40,391 nt of DNA from QHWK01 sp035315685 (GCA_035315685.1 DATFXR010000083.1:1-40391), one strand, 5' to 3'. Counted from the first letter of the stretch, positions 7,829 to 16,377 are shown. Made by a program: numbers and translations. The notes: generated by a model not told the origin, from the letters alone.

Positions 7829-10800
7829 TTACTGCGCCGTCAACTGGACCATGAAGACATCCGTGCGGAAGGTGCCTTCGGAGGTGTCCTTGCCGAGGGT
7901 CTTCTCCCAGTTCGTGGTGAAGATGACCCAGCGGCCGTCCGGCGAGACGTTGGCGATCGGCTCATACCAGAAGTAGAGGCTCGACGGATCCGTGTCGCTG
8001 CGGGCGTCCGAGCGGTGCTGCGCGAAGCGGTAGACGGGGCCGCCGCCGACGCCGTTGTTGACATCGATGCCGATGAGCTCGTCGTCCCAGGCGCGCAGCG
8101 GGGCGGTGAGGCCCGCACCGTAGCGGTAGGTGGACGAGATGACCGGCACCAGGGCGTCGGGGCGCGCGTTGCTCCACGACGTGTGATCGGCGGCGTAGAT
8201 CTCCTGGGGCGTCAGCACCTGCGGGATCAGGTCGGCCGTGTGCGTCGGATTGTCGAGATAGCGGAACTGCCACTGCCCGGCGTCCCACGAGGTGGCGGTG
8301 CAGCAGTCCTGATTGACCCAGTAGCCGAAGCCGGCGGCGTCGTGCCCGCCACTGAGGTTAGAGGCGGGGAGCGGCGTGAACAGGTCGGTCACCGTATCCC
8401 AGAGGAACACCTGCGCCGCCTGGCGGGGCGCCGCCAGGTCCACTGACGTCGGGTAGATGAAGACGTAGCGGCCGGAGCGGTCGATGCTCGCCGCGTGGAT
8501 GTGGAAGTTCAACGGCACGTTGGTGCTGACGCCGTTGATTGTCGAGTCGACCGTATTGACGATCTTGCGGGCGCCAAGGTTGTTGAGCGGTGCCGACAGC
8601 AGGTAGTAGTGCGAGTCCTGCCCAGGCCCGCCAAAGAACGTCATCAGGTTCTCACTGCTGGTCCCGCCAGTGATCACAGCGCCGACGTAGGTGTTGTCCA
8701 GGCCGCCCATGATCGTATCGAGATCCAGCAGTGTGGAATACGTGCCGGTGCGGAAGTCGTACTGCAGAATCGTGCGGTTGTTGTAGCCGCCGGCCCCGTA
8801 AATCAGGTTCGGATCGATCACGCTGAAGTGCGGTTCGATGTAGAAGCGGAGTGTCAGCCCGCCATCGCCGCTGCCGCTCGCCTGGAGGCGCGAGGCGTGC
8901 ATCGTCGCGTGGTCGAACTGATAGGGGATGATCGTGCCGTCGGTGCTCGTGACGTAGAACATCGTCGAGTTCGCATTCCAGACCGACAGGTGCGCATTCG
9001 AGGAGACGTGATACGAGCGATTGAGCGCACCCGGGCGCACGGTGCCGTCGGTGACGCGCATCATCTTCGAGCCGAACGTCGGGTCGTTGAACTGGAAGCC
9101 CGCGGCGCCCACCTGCGGCAGCGCCGGCTTCGGACGCGGGTTGCGGTCGGTGGTCGCGTTGTAGGCCAGCGGCGACTCCAACGTGGTCCTATTCGACGCG
9201 CTGGCGACCGTCGTGAACGTCCACACGGGCCCGGCGGTCGAGCCGCCAGCGTTCTTCGCGACGACCTGCCAGAAGTAGGTCGTGCTGTTGGCCATTGACG
9301 CCGGGCTGTAGCTGGCGGCGGTCAGGCCGGTCGCGATCGCGGATGGCGGATTCGTCGTGCCGAACTTGAGGTCATAACTGGTCGCGCCGCTGGCGCTCCA
9401 GATCAGCGAGCTGTTGAGGGCGACGTCGTTCGCGCCGTTCGCAGGCGCACTCACCGTCGGCTGCGCCGGCGCACCAGCGACGGTCTTGAACGACCACACC
9501 GGCCCGACGGTCGATCCACCGGCGTTCTTCGCTGTGACCTGCCAGTAGTAGGTGGTGTTGTTCGCCATGGAGGCAGGCGCGTAGCTCGCAGCCGTCAGGC
9601 CGGTGGCCACCGCGGGCGGCGGATTGGTCGTGCCGAACGTGACGTCGTAGCTGGTGGCGCCGCTGGCGCTCCAGGTCAGCGAGTTGTTGAGCGCGACGTT
9701 GGTCGCGCCATTCGCAGGCGCGCCGACCGTCGGCTGCGCGGGGGCGGCGACTACTGCGGCGGGGCCGACCGTCACGTTGTCGAAGACGCTCGTGTTCAGC
9801 GTGGTGGTCGTGTGGCTGTTCACCGCCATGCCGGCAAGGCCCAGCGCCGCAGAAACGGTCGTGCTTCCGACCGGCTGCCACGTGATGCCGTCACTCGACA
9901 CCGCGCCGGCTACCGCCGTCCCGGTCCGCGACAGCCGCAACCACGCCGGGAAGCTGACCGACGCGCTTCCGAGGTAGCTCGTCGCCGCGCCCTTGGACGG
10001 CCGGGCCATGAATTCGACGCCGCCGTTCGGGCTCGCGTCGAGGATCACGTGTGCCGCGTCGGCGGCCGTCGACTCGCGCAGCATGATGCCGGCCTTCGCC
10101 AACGCGTCGGTGTTCTGCTCCGCGGTGACGCGGACGACGATCTGCGTATCGCCAGCGATTGGCTGCGAGAGGAACTGGAAGGAGTCCGAGTGCCCGTAGA
10201 TGTCGGCGCCAGCGCCTTTGACCGTGAACGCGTTATTGGCGAAGCTCGCCGAACCCGCGGGCGACGGCTGCCCGACGTCCGTGCTCGTCCACTGCGCGGG
10301 CAGCGACGTCGTCAGCGAGAACCTGAGCCAGTTCACATTGGCGATGCCGTTGGTGCCGGCCGTCACGAAGACGAGGCGGACGCTGTGCAGGCCCGCCTGC
10401 AGCGTGATGCCGTCCTGGTGCATCGTCGTCCACACCTGCCAGCCACCGGTGTTCGGCACCGTCATCAGGCCGGTCACGTCGATCCCATCTACATCCACAC
10501 GCACGATGCCGCCGGTGCTCGCGCTCGCCACGCGAAGGTCCAGCGCGTAGGTGCCGCTGGCACTCACGTTGGCGGTGTACTGCAGCCACTCGCCGGCGCG
10601 TATTTTGGCGACGTCGTACCCGCCACCGGCATCGGCGCTCGCTTCGAGGTCGACGTCAGTATCGCGATAGACGCCACCGGTATTGCCCGGGGTCGTGTCG
10701 TAATAGGCGACCGACTGGCCACCGTCGTCGAAGTTCTCGGCCTCGATCGTGCCCGGAAGCACGGCCGCCGAACCGCCAAACGGCGTGGCGCCGGCTGCGG

Positions 10801-10867
10801 CCGCCGAAGCCGCCGCCAGCGCCAGCCAGACACACGTCGCCCATGTACGCACTTTCCCGGAGATCAT
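7829..10867 (-). CDS. Large secreted CBM6/Fn3 protein, paralog A
   Basis: 1012 residues, probably exported. Signal peptide about 1-27 (TWATCVWLALAAASAAAAG). CBM6-type carbohydrate-binding module about 34-186 (LPGTIEAENFDDGG, GEWLQYTANV, TGGWQVWTT, NGIANVNWLRF). A concanavalin/DUF1349-like sandwich about 195-368 (KAGIMLRESTAADAAHVILD, LRLSRTG). Two Fn3-like repeats about 374-463 and 467-554 (YYWQVTAKNAGGSTVGPVWS). A C-terminal ~440-residue module shared with the two other paralogs and rich in propeller-like strands (SPDGRWVIFTTNWEKTLG). No enzyme motif is recognised. Start ATG 10867 has AAAGGA seven bases upstream. The promoter resembles sigma-54 type. The role is unknown; binding or modifying the EPS is inferred from the modules and location. 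Confidence 0.9.
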   Translation of the reverse strand: MISGKVRTWATCVWLALAAASAAAAGATPFGGSAAVLPGTIEAENFDDGGQSVAYYDTTPGNTGGVYRDTDVDLEASADAGGGYDVAKIRAGEWLQYTANVSASGTYALDLRVASASTGGIVRVDVDGIDVTGLMTVPNTGGWQVWTTMHQDGITLQAGLHSVRLVFVTAGTNGIANVNWLRFSLTTSLPAQWTSTDVGQPSPAGSASFANNAFTVKGAGADIYGHSDSFQFLSQPIAGDTQIVVRVTAEQNTDALAKAGIMLRESTAADAAHVILDASPNGGVEFMARPSKGAATSYLGSASVSFPAWLRLSRTGTAVAGAVSSDGITWQPVGSTTVSAALGLAGMAVNSHTTTTLNTSVFDNVTVGPAAVVAAPAQPTVGAPANGATNVALNNSLTWSASGATSYDVTFGTTNPPPAVATGLTAASYAPASMANNTTYYWQVTAKNAGGSTVGPVWSFKTVAGAPAQPTVSAPANGANDVALNSSLIWSASGATSYDLKFGTTNPPSAIATGLTAASYSPASMANSTTYFWQVVAKNAGGSTAGPVWTFTTVASASNRTTLESPLAYNATTDRNPRPKPALPQVGAAGFQFNDPTFGSKMMRVTDGTVRPGALNRSYHVSSNAHLSVWNANSTMFYVTSTDGTIIPYQFDHATMHASRLQASGSGDGGLTLRFYIEPHFSVIDPNLIYGAGGYNNRTILQYDFRTGTYSTLLDLDTIMGGLDNTYVGAVITGGTSSENLMTFFGGPGQDSHYYLLSAPLNNLGARKIVNTVDSTINGVSTNVPLNFHIHAASIDRSGRYVFIYPTSVDLAAPRQAAQVFLWDTVTDLFTPLPASNLSGGHDAAGFGYWVNQDCCTATSWDAGQWQFRYLDNPTHTADLIPQVLTPQEIYAADHTSWSNARPDALVPVISSTYRYGAGLTAPLRAWDDELIGIDVNNGVGGGPVYRFAQHRSDARSDTDPSSLYFWYEPIANVSPDGRWVIFTTNWEKTLGKDTSEGTFRTDVFMVQLTAQ

Positions 10868-10904
10868 TTCGCTGTCCTTTCGGTATGAGGTTTTATTAGT
10901 CGGT

Positions 10905-10919
10905 GGTTCGTTCCGAACC
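10905..10919 (-). promoter_or_regulatory. 5' leader hairpin GGTTCG-N3-CGAACC, paralog A
   Basis: A perfect 6-bp inverted repeat with a 3-nt loop, 38 bases before the ATG. Its upstream edge lies exactly 14 bp from the -12 element, so the mRNA would begin about 3 nt before this stem. The same spacing occurs in front of paralogs B and C. A role as a 5' stabilising stem or a protein-binding site is inference. Confidence 0.65.
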
Positions 10920-10932
10920 GATGACTAGTAGG

Positions 10933-10947
10933 GCAACGGGAATGCCG
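10933..10947 (-). promoter_or_regulatory. Sigma-54 (-24/-12) promoter, paralog A
   Basis: On the minus strand the element reads CGGCAT-N5-TTGC against the RpoN consensus TGGCAY-N5-TTGC. There is one mismatch; the GG and GC doublets are intact with correct spacing. It lies 66 bases before the start codon. Its counterparts before paralogs B and C strengthen the call. Confidence 0.7.
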
Positions 10948-10971
10948 GGCGGCAGTACACGGCGGTGCACG

Positions 10972-10990
10972 GATTTTCCTGAAGAAAATC
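10972..10990. promoter_or_regulatory. GATTTTC-N5-GAAAATC dyad
   Basis: A 7-bp perfect inverted repeat centred 48 bp upstream of the -12 element. Related dyads sit at 46 bp before paralogs B and C. Possibly a site for an accessory or enhancer-binding regulator; the protein is not known. Confidence 0.5.
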
Positions 10991-11032
10991 GCCAGAATTC
11001 ACTGCTTCTTCGGCTGAGACGGCTCGCCCAAG

Positions 11033-11046
11033 TGATTACACTTTCG
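11033..11046 (-). promoter_or_regulatory. Upstream site TGATTACACTTTCG (proximal)
   Basis: Plus-strand TGATTACACTTTCG, 100 bp upstream of the -12 element. It matches TGATTGCGATTTCG at 98 bp before paralog B. Likely an upstream activating site for a sigma-54 activator. Confidence 0.45.
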
Positions 11047-11105
11047 ACGTATTGATCACAATTTGAAGCTATGCGGAATTCTTCACACTTGGCGCCGCGA
11101 TAGAG

Positions 11106-11119
11106 TCATTACAATTGCG
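11106..11119 (-). promoter_or_regulatory. Upstream site TCATTACAATTGCG (distal)
   Basis: A second copy 73 bp further out than the proximal site; the paired spacing recurs before paralogs B (71 bp) and C (75 bp). One position of the YGATTAC core differs (C for G). Confidence 0.4.
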
Positions 11120-11210
11120 ATATTTGACTTACCTAATTGTGATCTTTCGAGCAAAGTAACAGACGTTTCGACGACGTCGACAGACCGAGGCTAGGACAAG
11201 GCCGGAGTGA

Positions 11211-11238
11211 GCTCCTGGCGAGAGAGGACGCCAGGAGC
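11211..11238 (-). terminator. Hairpin terminator candidate of paralog B
   Basis: A perfect 10-bp stem (GCTCCTGGCG and its complement) with an 8-nt AGAGAGGA loop, about 10 bases after the TAG at 11248-11250. No T-run follows. It shares the CCTGGCG stem with the terminator at 7794-7815. Confidence 0.6.
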
Positions 11239-11247
11239 GTCGGCTGC

Positions 11248-14200
11248 CTATTGCGGCGTGAGCCGGACCATGAAGACGTCCTGCCGGAACGTGCCTTCGG
11301 ACGCGTCCTTACCGAGGGACTTCTCCCAGTTGGTGGTGAAGATCACCCAGCGGCCGTCAGGAGAGACGTTGGCGATCGGCTCGTACCAGAAGTAGAGGAT
11401 CGTCGGATCGGTGTCGCTGCGCGCGTCCGAGCGGTGATGGGCAAAGCGGTAAACCGGGCCGCCGCCGATGCCACTGTTCAGGTCCACGCCGATGATCTCG
11501 TCGTCCCATGCGCGCAGAGGAGCAGTGAGGCCGGCGCCGTAGCGGTAGGTGGACGAAATCACCGGGACGAGTGCGTCGGGGCGCGCGTTGCTCCACGACG
11601 TGTGATCCGCGGCGTAGATCTCCTGCGGCGTGAGGATCTGCGGAATGAGGTCGGTCGTCCGCGTCGGAGTGTCGAGATAACGGAACTGCCACTGCATCGC
11701 ATCCCACGAACTGGCGGTGCAGCAATCCTGGTTCACCCAGTAGCCGAAGCCGGCCGCGTCATGCCCGCCACTCAGGTTCGACGCGGGGAGCGCCGTGAAC
11801 AGGTCGCTGACCGTATCCCACAGGAACACCTGCGCCGCGTTACGCGGTGGACCCAGGTCCACTGACGTCGGATAGATGAAGACATAGCGGCCGGAGCGGT
11901 CGATGCTCGCCGCGTGAATGTGGAAGTTCAGCGGGACGTTGGTGCTGACGCCGTTGATGGTGGACGTGACGGTGTTCACCACCTTGCGCGCGCCGAGGTT
12001 GGTGAGCGGCGCCGACAGCAGGTAGTAGTGCGAGTCCTGGCCGGGGCCGCCAAAGAACGTCATCAGGTTCTCACTGGTCGTGCCGCCAGTGATCACGGCG
12101 CCGACGTAGGTGTTGTCGAGGCCGCTCACGACCGTATCGAGATCCAGCACGGTGGAATACGTGCCGGTGCGGAAGTCGTACTGCAGGATCGTGCGATTGT
12201 TGTAGCCGCCGGCCCCGTAAATCAGATTCGGATCGATCACGCTGAAGTGCGGCTCGATGTAGAAACGCAGCGTCATCCCGCCCTCGCCCGTGCCCGTCGC
12301 CTGGAAGCGCGACGCGGTCATCGTGGCCGCGTCGAACTGATAGGGAATCGCTGTTCCGTCGTTGCTGACGACGTAGAACGCTGTCGAGTTCGCGTTCCAG
12401 ACCGACAGGTGCGCGTTCGAGGAGACGCGGTAGGAGCGGTCGAGCGAGCCGGGTCGCGTCGTGCCGTCGGTGACGCGCATCATCCTCGAGCCGAACGTCG
12501 GGTCGTTGAACTGCGACCCGGCGGCGCCCACTTGCGGCAGCGCCGGCTTCGATCGCGGCGTACGATCGGTGATTGCGGCATACGCCAGCGGTGGGCTGCC
12601 TCCCGTCGGCGGTGGCGGCGGCGGCGGCGGCGGAGGCGGCGGTGGCGGCGGCGGCGGCGGTGGAGGCGGCGGTGGCGCCGCCGCCGCCGGCACGCTGATC
12701 GCGACGCTGTCGAAGATCGCTGTATTCAGCACCGTCGTGTCATGGCTGTTGACGATCAGCCCGGCAAACGGCCACGAGGCAGGGGCGGTTGTCGAGCCAA
12801 CAGCCGTCCACGTGACGCCGTCGTTCGAAACGAGGCCGGTGACGCTGCCGCCGCTTCGTGTCAACCGCAGATAGATAGGCGCGGCGAGCGCCGTATTACT
12901 CTGCTTCGTCGTCAACGCACCCGTCGTGCTGCGCGTCATGAATTCGACGCCGCCACCGGCCGGCTTCACGTCGAGAATCACGTGCGCCGCATCAGGCGCG
13001 TTCGATTCGCGCAGCATCACACCCGCCTTGGCTTTTGCGTGTGTGTTCGAGAGGCTCGCGACGCGCGCGACAATATCGATGTCGCCGATGACCGTCTGCG
13101 AGACGAACTGGAAGGCATCAGCGGTGCCCCAGATGTCCGCGCCCGCGCCGGCGATGGTGAACACGCCGTTCAGATAGCTGGCGCTCCCGGCGAGCCCGAC
13201 CGCTCCAATGTCGCGGCTCGTCCACGGCGCCGGCACGCCCGCGGTCGTGAACGACCATAGCGGCCCCAGCGTCACCCCGCCCTCATTGCTGGCGGCGATC
13301 TGCCAGTAGTAGGTCGTGGCAGCGGCCAGCCCGGTGGCGGTGTAACTCGCGGTCGTCAATCCTGTTGCCGCCGTCGGCGGATTGTTCGCTGTGCCGAACC
13401 TGACGTCATAGGTCTTCGCGCCAGTCGCGCTCCAGGCCAGCGACGCAGTCGGCGCGACGCCGACCGCCTTGTCTGACGGTGCCACGACGTTCGGTGTCCC
13501 AGGCGCGGCGGCGACCGTCGTGAACGACCAGATCGGTCCCGCGGTGGTTCCACCGGCATTCTTCGCGGTGATCGCCCAGTAGTACGTTGTGCCGTTTGCG
13601 AGCGCTGGAGGTGTGTAGCTCGGACCGGTGAGTCCGGTCGCGACGGCGGGCGGCGGAGTCGTCGCACCGAACGCGACGTCATAGCTCGTCGAGCCACTGG
13701 CGCTCCAGCTGAGCGACGTATTCACGGCGACGCCGCTGGACCCGCTGCCTGGTGCGACCGCCACCGGGGCGCCGGGCGGCGCAACCGACGTGGTCGTGAA
13801 CGACCACACGCTGCTCGCCGTCGCGCCGCGGGAATTTCGCGCGACGACCTGCCAGTAGTACGTCTTGCCGTTGGCCAGCGACGCGGGTGTGAAAGTAGTG
13901 CTGGTCAGCCCGGTCGCCGCGACCGGCGGCGGGTTCGACGTACCGAACATGACGTCGTAGCTGGTCGCGCCGCTCGCGCTCCATGACAGCGCGGCGTTCA
14001 CCGCGACGCCGGTCGCGCCGTCAGGCGGCGCCACGACAGTCGGCGCGCTCGGCGGGGCAACGAGTGGCGCGCCGACCGTCACGTTGTCGAAGACGCTCGT
14101 GTTCAGTTTGGTCGAGTGGCTGTTCACGACCATGCCGACGAGAGCGAGCGTGGCCGGCGCGTTTGCGCTGGCGACCTGCCGCCACGCGGCGCCGTCGGCC

Positions 14201-15183
14201 GAAACCGAGGCGATCACCGCTGATCCACTCCGCGACAACTTCAACCACGTTGGAAACGTGGTGGCCGTGCTCGTCACGCTCGTCGTGGCAGAGCCCTTCG
14301 CCGGCCGCGTCCTGAATTCGATGCCGCCGCTCGGCGTCACGTCAAGCAGGACGTGTGCGGCGTCGGCCGCGGTCGATTCGCGCAGCATGACGCCAGCCTT
14401 CGCAAGGGCGTTCGTGTTCTGCACCGATGTCACTCGGACCACGATCTGCGGGTTGGCCTGCGTCGGTTGCGAAACGAACTGGAACGAGTCCTTGGTCCCG
14501 CCGATGTCGGCGCCGCCGCCTTTGACGGTAAACACGTCGTTCGCGACCGTCGCCGTGCCGGACGGAAACGGCTGCCCGACATCGACGCTGCTCCATGGGG
14601 CTGGCAGGATCGTCGTTGGAGTAGACAACACGAAGTTGAGAAAATTCACGTTCGCGATGCCGTTGGTTCCGGCCGCGACAAAAACGAGACGGAAGCCATG
14701 CAGGCCGGCGGAGAGAACGATGCCGTCCTTTCGGATGGTCGTCCACGACTGCCAGCCGCCCGTGTTGGGGACCGCGAGCGGGCCGGTGGCGTCGAGGCCA
14801 TCCACGTCGACGCGCACCGTGCCGCCGGTACTGGCGCTCGCGACCCTCAGCTCCAGCGCGTAGGTGCCGCTCACGCTGACGTTGGCGGTGTACTGCAGCC
14901 ACTCGCCGGCTCGCGTCCAGGCGACGTCGTACCCACCGCCGGCATCTGAGGTCGCTTCGATGTCTACGTCGGTCTGCCGATACACGCCGCCTTTGTTGCC
15001 CGGCGTGGTGTCGACATACGCGACCGAGGGGCCGCCATCGTCGAAGTTTTCTGCCTCAATCGTGCCCGGCAGCACGACCGGGGCGCCACCAAACGGGGTC
15101 GCGCCGCTCACCGCTGCCATGTGCGACGCGCTTATCGCCAAGAAGACACACGTCGCCCATGTCCGGACTTTCGGAAAAATCAC
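11248..15183 (-). CDS. Large secreted CBM6/Fn3 protein, paralog B (longest)
   Basis: 1311 residues, exported. Signal peptide about 1-27. CBM6 about 34-188 (LPGTIEAENFDDGG). ConA/DUF1349-like sandwich about 195-372. Three Fn3-like repeats about 378-650, each ending in a YYWQ/YYWA...WSFTT pattern. A second ConA-like sandwich about 655-835. A run of 23 prolines encoded at 12607-12675. The C-terminal ~440-residue module is shared with paralogs A and C (PALPQVGAAGSQFNDPTFG, HFSVIDPNLIYGAGGYNNRT, GHDAAGFGYWVNQDCCTA). Compared with paralog A it gains an Fn3 repeat, a second sandwich and the proline linker. The start is GTG at 15183 with GAGGA eight bases upstream; its first residues (PKVRTWATCV) match paralog A. 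No catalytic motif recognised. Predicted cell-surface or EPS-binding role is inference. Confidence 0.9.
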   Translation of the reverse strand: MIFPKVRTWATCVFLAISASHMAAVSGATPFGGAPVVLPGTIEAENFDDGGPSVAYVDTTPGNKGGVYRQTDVDIEATSDAGGGYDVAWTRAGEWLQYTANVSVSGTYALELRVASASTGGTVRVDVDGLDATGPLAVPNTGGWQSWTTIRKDGIVLSAGLHGFRLVFVAAGTNGIANVNFLNFVLSTPTTILPAPWSSVDVGQPFPSGTATVANDVFTVKGGGADIGGTKDSFQFVSQPTQANPQIVVRVTSVQNTNALAKAGVMLRESTAADAAHVLLDVTPSGGIEFRTRPAKGSATTSVTSTATTFPTWLKLSRSGSAVIASVSADGAAWRQVASANAPATLALVGMVVNSHSTKLNTSVFDNVTVGAPLVAPPSAPTVVAPPDGATGVAVNAALSWSASGATSYDVMFGTSNPPPVAATGLTSTTFTPASLANGKTYYWQVVARNSRGATASSVWSFTTTSVAPPGAPVAVAPGSGSSGVAVNTSLSWSASGSTSYDVAFGATTPPPAVATGLTGPSYTPPALANGTTYYWAITAKNAGGTTAGPIWSFTTVAAAPGTPNVVAPSDKAVGVAPTASLAWSATGAKTYDVRFGTANNPPTAATGLTTASYTATGLAAATTYYWQIAASNEGGVTLGPLWSFTTAGVPAPWTSRDIGAVGLAGSASYLNGVFTIAGAGADIWGTADAFQFVSQTVIGDIDIVARVASLSNTHAKAKAGVMLRESNAPDAAHVILDVKPAGGGVEFMTRSTTGALTTKQSNTALAAPIYLRLTRSGGSVTGLVSNDGVTWTAVGSTTAPASWPFAGLIVNSHDTTVLNTAIFDSVAISVPAAAAPPPPPPPPPPPPPPPPPPPPPPPTGGSPPLAYAAITDRTPRSKPALPQVGAAGSQFNDPTFGSRMMRVTDGTTRPGSLDRSYRVSSNAHLSVWNANSTAFYVVSNDGTAIPYQFDAATMTASRFQATGTGEGGMTLRFYIEPHFSVIDPNLIYGAGGYNNRTILQYDFRTGTYSTVLDLDTVVSGLDNTYVGAVITGGTTSENLMTFFGGPGQDSHYYLLSAPLTNLGARKVVNTVTSTINGVSTNVPLNFHIHAASIDRSGRYVFIYPTSVDLGPPRNAAQVFLWDTVSDLFTALPASNLSGGHDAAGFGYWVNQDCCTASSWDAMQWQFRYLDTPTRTTDLIPQILTPQEIYAADHTSWSNARPDALVPVISSTYRYGAGLTAPLRAWDDEIIGVDLNSGIGGGPVYRFAHHRSDARSDTDPTILYFWYEPIANVSPDGRWVIFTTNWEKSLGKDASEGTFRQDVFMVRLTPQ

Positions 15184-15210
15184 CTCTAGGGTCCTCGTAT
15201 GAAGTTGGTT

Positions 15211-15225
15211 GGTTCGAAGCGAACC
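15211..15225 (-). promoter_or_regulatory. 5' leader hairpin GGTTCG-N3-CGAACC, paralog B
   Basis: Perfect 6-bp stem with a 3-nt loop, 28 bases before the GTG start and exactly 14 bp downstream of the -12 element. Loop bases differ from those of paralog A while the stem is identical, as expected if pairing is what is conserved. Confidence 0.65.
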
Positions 15226-15238
15226 TGTGGACCTGAGG

Positions 15239-15253
15239 GCAATGGGGGTGCCA
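15239..15253 (-). promoter_or_regulatory. Sigma-54 (-24/-12) promoter, paralog B
   Basis: Minus strand reads TGGCAC-N5-TTGC, a full match to the RpoN consensus core, 56 bases before the start codon. The best of the three related promoters. Confidence 0.8.
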
Positions 15254-15273
15254 CGCAGCTTGGCAGCGCCGAT

Positions 15274-15296
15274 CGATTTCTTGTTTAATGAAATCG
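15274..15296. promoter_or_regulatory. CGATTTC-N9-GAAATCG dyad
   Basis: 7-bp perfect arms centred 46 bp upstream of the -12 element, matching the position of the dyads before paralogs A and C. Confidence 0.5.
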
Positions 15297-15336
15297 GCGC
15301 ATTTCCGGATCGTGCTGGTCGTATGGAGGCGAGGAG

Positions 15337-15350
15337 TGATTGCGATTTCG
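15337..15350 (-). promoter_or_regulatory. Upstream site TGATTGCGATTTCG (proximal)
   Basis: 98 bp upstream of the -12 element. The flanks AGTGATT and TTTCG are shared with the proximal site of paralog A. Confidence 0.45.
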
Positions 15351-15407
15351 CTGGGTCGGCTACAAAACGGTTGGATGAGCTTGGAGCGTAGTTGACGCGC
15401 CGACGCT

Positions 15408-15421
15408 CGATTACTATTTCG
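15408..15421 (-). promoter_or_regulatory. Upstream site CGATTACTATTTCG (distal)
   Basis: 71 bp beyond the proximal site and sharing GATT-x-C-x2-TTTCG with it. The pair would suit two oligomer-binding sites of an enhancer-binding protein. Confidence 0.45.
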
Positions 15422-15548
15422 CCGTCCGACTGACGAAATGTCGTCGTCGAGGCGCCGCGCGCGCTGGCGGCGCCGGGACTGCGACGGCAGAGAGCACGGT
15501 CATTGCCATCGTAGATCTAACGACCGCCACTCCTTCCTGTGAGCAGAC

Positions 15549-16325
15549 ATGATCGACCTTGCCACGATACGAGCCGCTCTGGCTGGAGGCGAGTTCTTCC
15601 TCGAGTACTTGCCCACCATCTCTCTAATTGACGGCTCGTGTATCGGCGCAGAAGCGCTCATACGTTGGCGTCACGCAGGCGACATCATTCCACCCAGCGA
15701 ATTCATCCCGCGTGCTGAAAACACGCCGGTGTCCGGCCTGATCACCTACTGGGTCATGGAGACAGTGGCATCCGAGCTCGGTGATTGGCTTCGAGAGAAC
15801 GAACGCGCCCACATCGGTCTGAACGTACCGCCGGAAGTTCTCGGCCGCGGAGGAATGGAGTATGTCGCCAACAAGACCGGATTGATCGAACGGGCGTCAC
15901 AAATCATCTTCGAGATCACCGAACGTGGGGTTCCCGACCCGGTCGGAGTGGAAGCGATCAATCAAGGCCAGGGTATGGGCATCAAAGTCGCCCTGGACGA
16001 CGTCACGCTGGCCGGCGCCGCCAATCTGGCGGTTCTGGCGCGGTGCAATTTCTACGCGATCAAACTCGACAAGTCACTCATCGACCAAATCGGCCCGCAG
16101 CGCGCTGTCCCAGCGTGGCTCAACCTCGTTACTGCGTTGCTGCGGACGTCTCCGCTCGTCGTGGTCGCCGAAGGAGTGGAGACGGAAGAGCAATCCACGA
16201 TGCTTCGCGAGGCGAATATCCAGGCTGCCCAGGGCTACTATTTTTCGCGCCCGATCTCCGCCGCGGCGTTCATGGGCTTCTATCGTGACCGCGGGATGCC
16301 CGGGAGGACCGCTCCACCGGGCTGA
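15549..16325 (+). CDS. EAL-domain cyclic-di-GMP phosphodiesterase, stand-alone
   Basis: 258 residues, essentially one EAL domain with no sensor, GGDEF or membrane segment. The family linearises c-di-GMP to pGpG. Metal and catalytic positions appear intact: E35 in AEALIRW, N92 in GLNVPP, E122 in FEITERG, D150-D151, K172 in IKLDK, E208 and E211 in AEGVETEEQ, Q228 in QGYYFSRP. Deviations: YQP at the N-terminus is YLP, and the loop-6 DDFG is DDVT, which may alter dimer-dependent activation. It is the only plus-strand gene between paralogs B and C, convergent with C. A local output control of the c-di-GMP pool linked to EPS is inference. Confidence 0.92.
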   Translation: MIDLATIRAALAGGEFFLEYLPTISLIDGSCIGAEALIRWRHAGDIIPPSEFIPRAENTPVSGLITYWVMETVASELGDWLRENERAHIGLNVPPEVLGRGGMEYVANKTGLIERASQIIFEITERGVPDPVGVEAINQGQGMGIKVALDDVTLAGAANLAVLARCNFYAIKLDKSLIDQIGPQRAVPAWLNLVTALLRTSPLVVVAEGVETEEQSTMLREANIQAAQGYYFSRPISAAAFMGFYRDRGMPGRTAPPG

Positions 16326-16348
16326 TTACGGCCAGTCAGGCTGCGACC

Positions 16349-16364
16349 GCCGGCGCCTGCCGGC
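16349..16364. terminator. Convergent hairpin between EAL gene and paralog C
   Basis: GCCGGC-GCCT-GCCGGC, a 6-bp GC-only stem in the 52-bp gap between two convergent stops. Could act for both strands; no T-run. Confidence 0.4.
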
Positions 16365-16377
16365 CGGCATGCCGCGT

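Larger units (their letters stand above)
10868..11247. other. Regulatory intergenic region of paralog A
   Basis: This 380-bp region holds, going upstream from the start codon: a leader hairpin, a -24/-12 element, a GATTTTC/GAAAATC dyad, and a cluster of TGATTACA/TGATCACA-like elements between 11033 and 11145. It ends with the terminator hairpin of paralog B. It is noticeably AT-richer than the flanking genes between 11030 and 11160. No gene is seen. Confidence 0.6.
15184..15548. other. Divergent regulatory region between paralog B and the EAL gene
   Basis: This 365-bp region contains the whole promoter set of paralog B (hairpin, -24/-12, dyad, two upstream sites). Nearer the EAL gene it has an 8-bp GC-rich inverted repeat (GGCGCCGC and its complement, 15451-15474). 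The distal upstream site at 15408 lies about 140 bp from the EAL start, so one regulator could serve both genes. No clear promoter for the EAL gene is recognised. Confidence 0.55.

Noticed and set aside
6282..7976. Plus-strand open frame of 564 codons across the GT2 region
   Set aside because: Antisense to a clear GT2 and to an intergenic region with hairpins; composition is typical of a shadow frame.
12590..12690. Dense short repeats, considered as a CRISPR or VNTR element
   Set aside because: They are in-frame proline codons within paralog B, with no repeat-spacer pattern. No CRISPR array was seen anywhere.
16322..16330. TGATTAC core right after the EAL gene
   Set aside because: A single copy in a convergent gap, not upstream of any promoter. 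Expected by chance.
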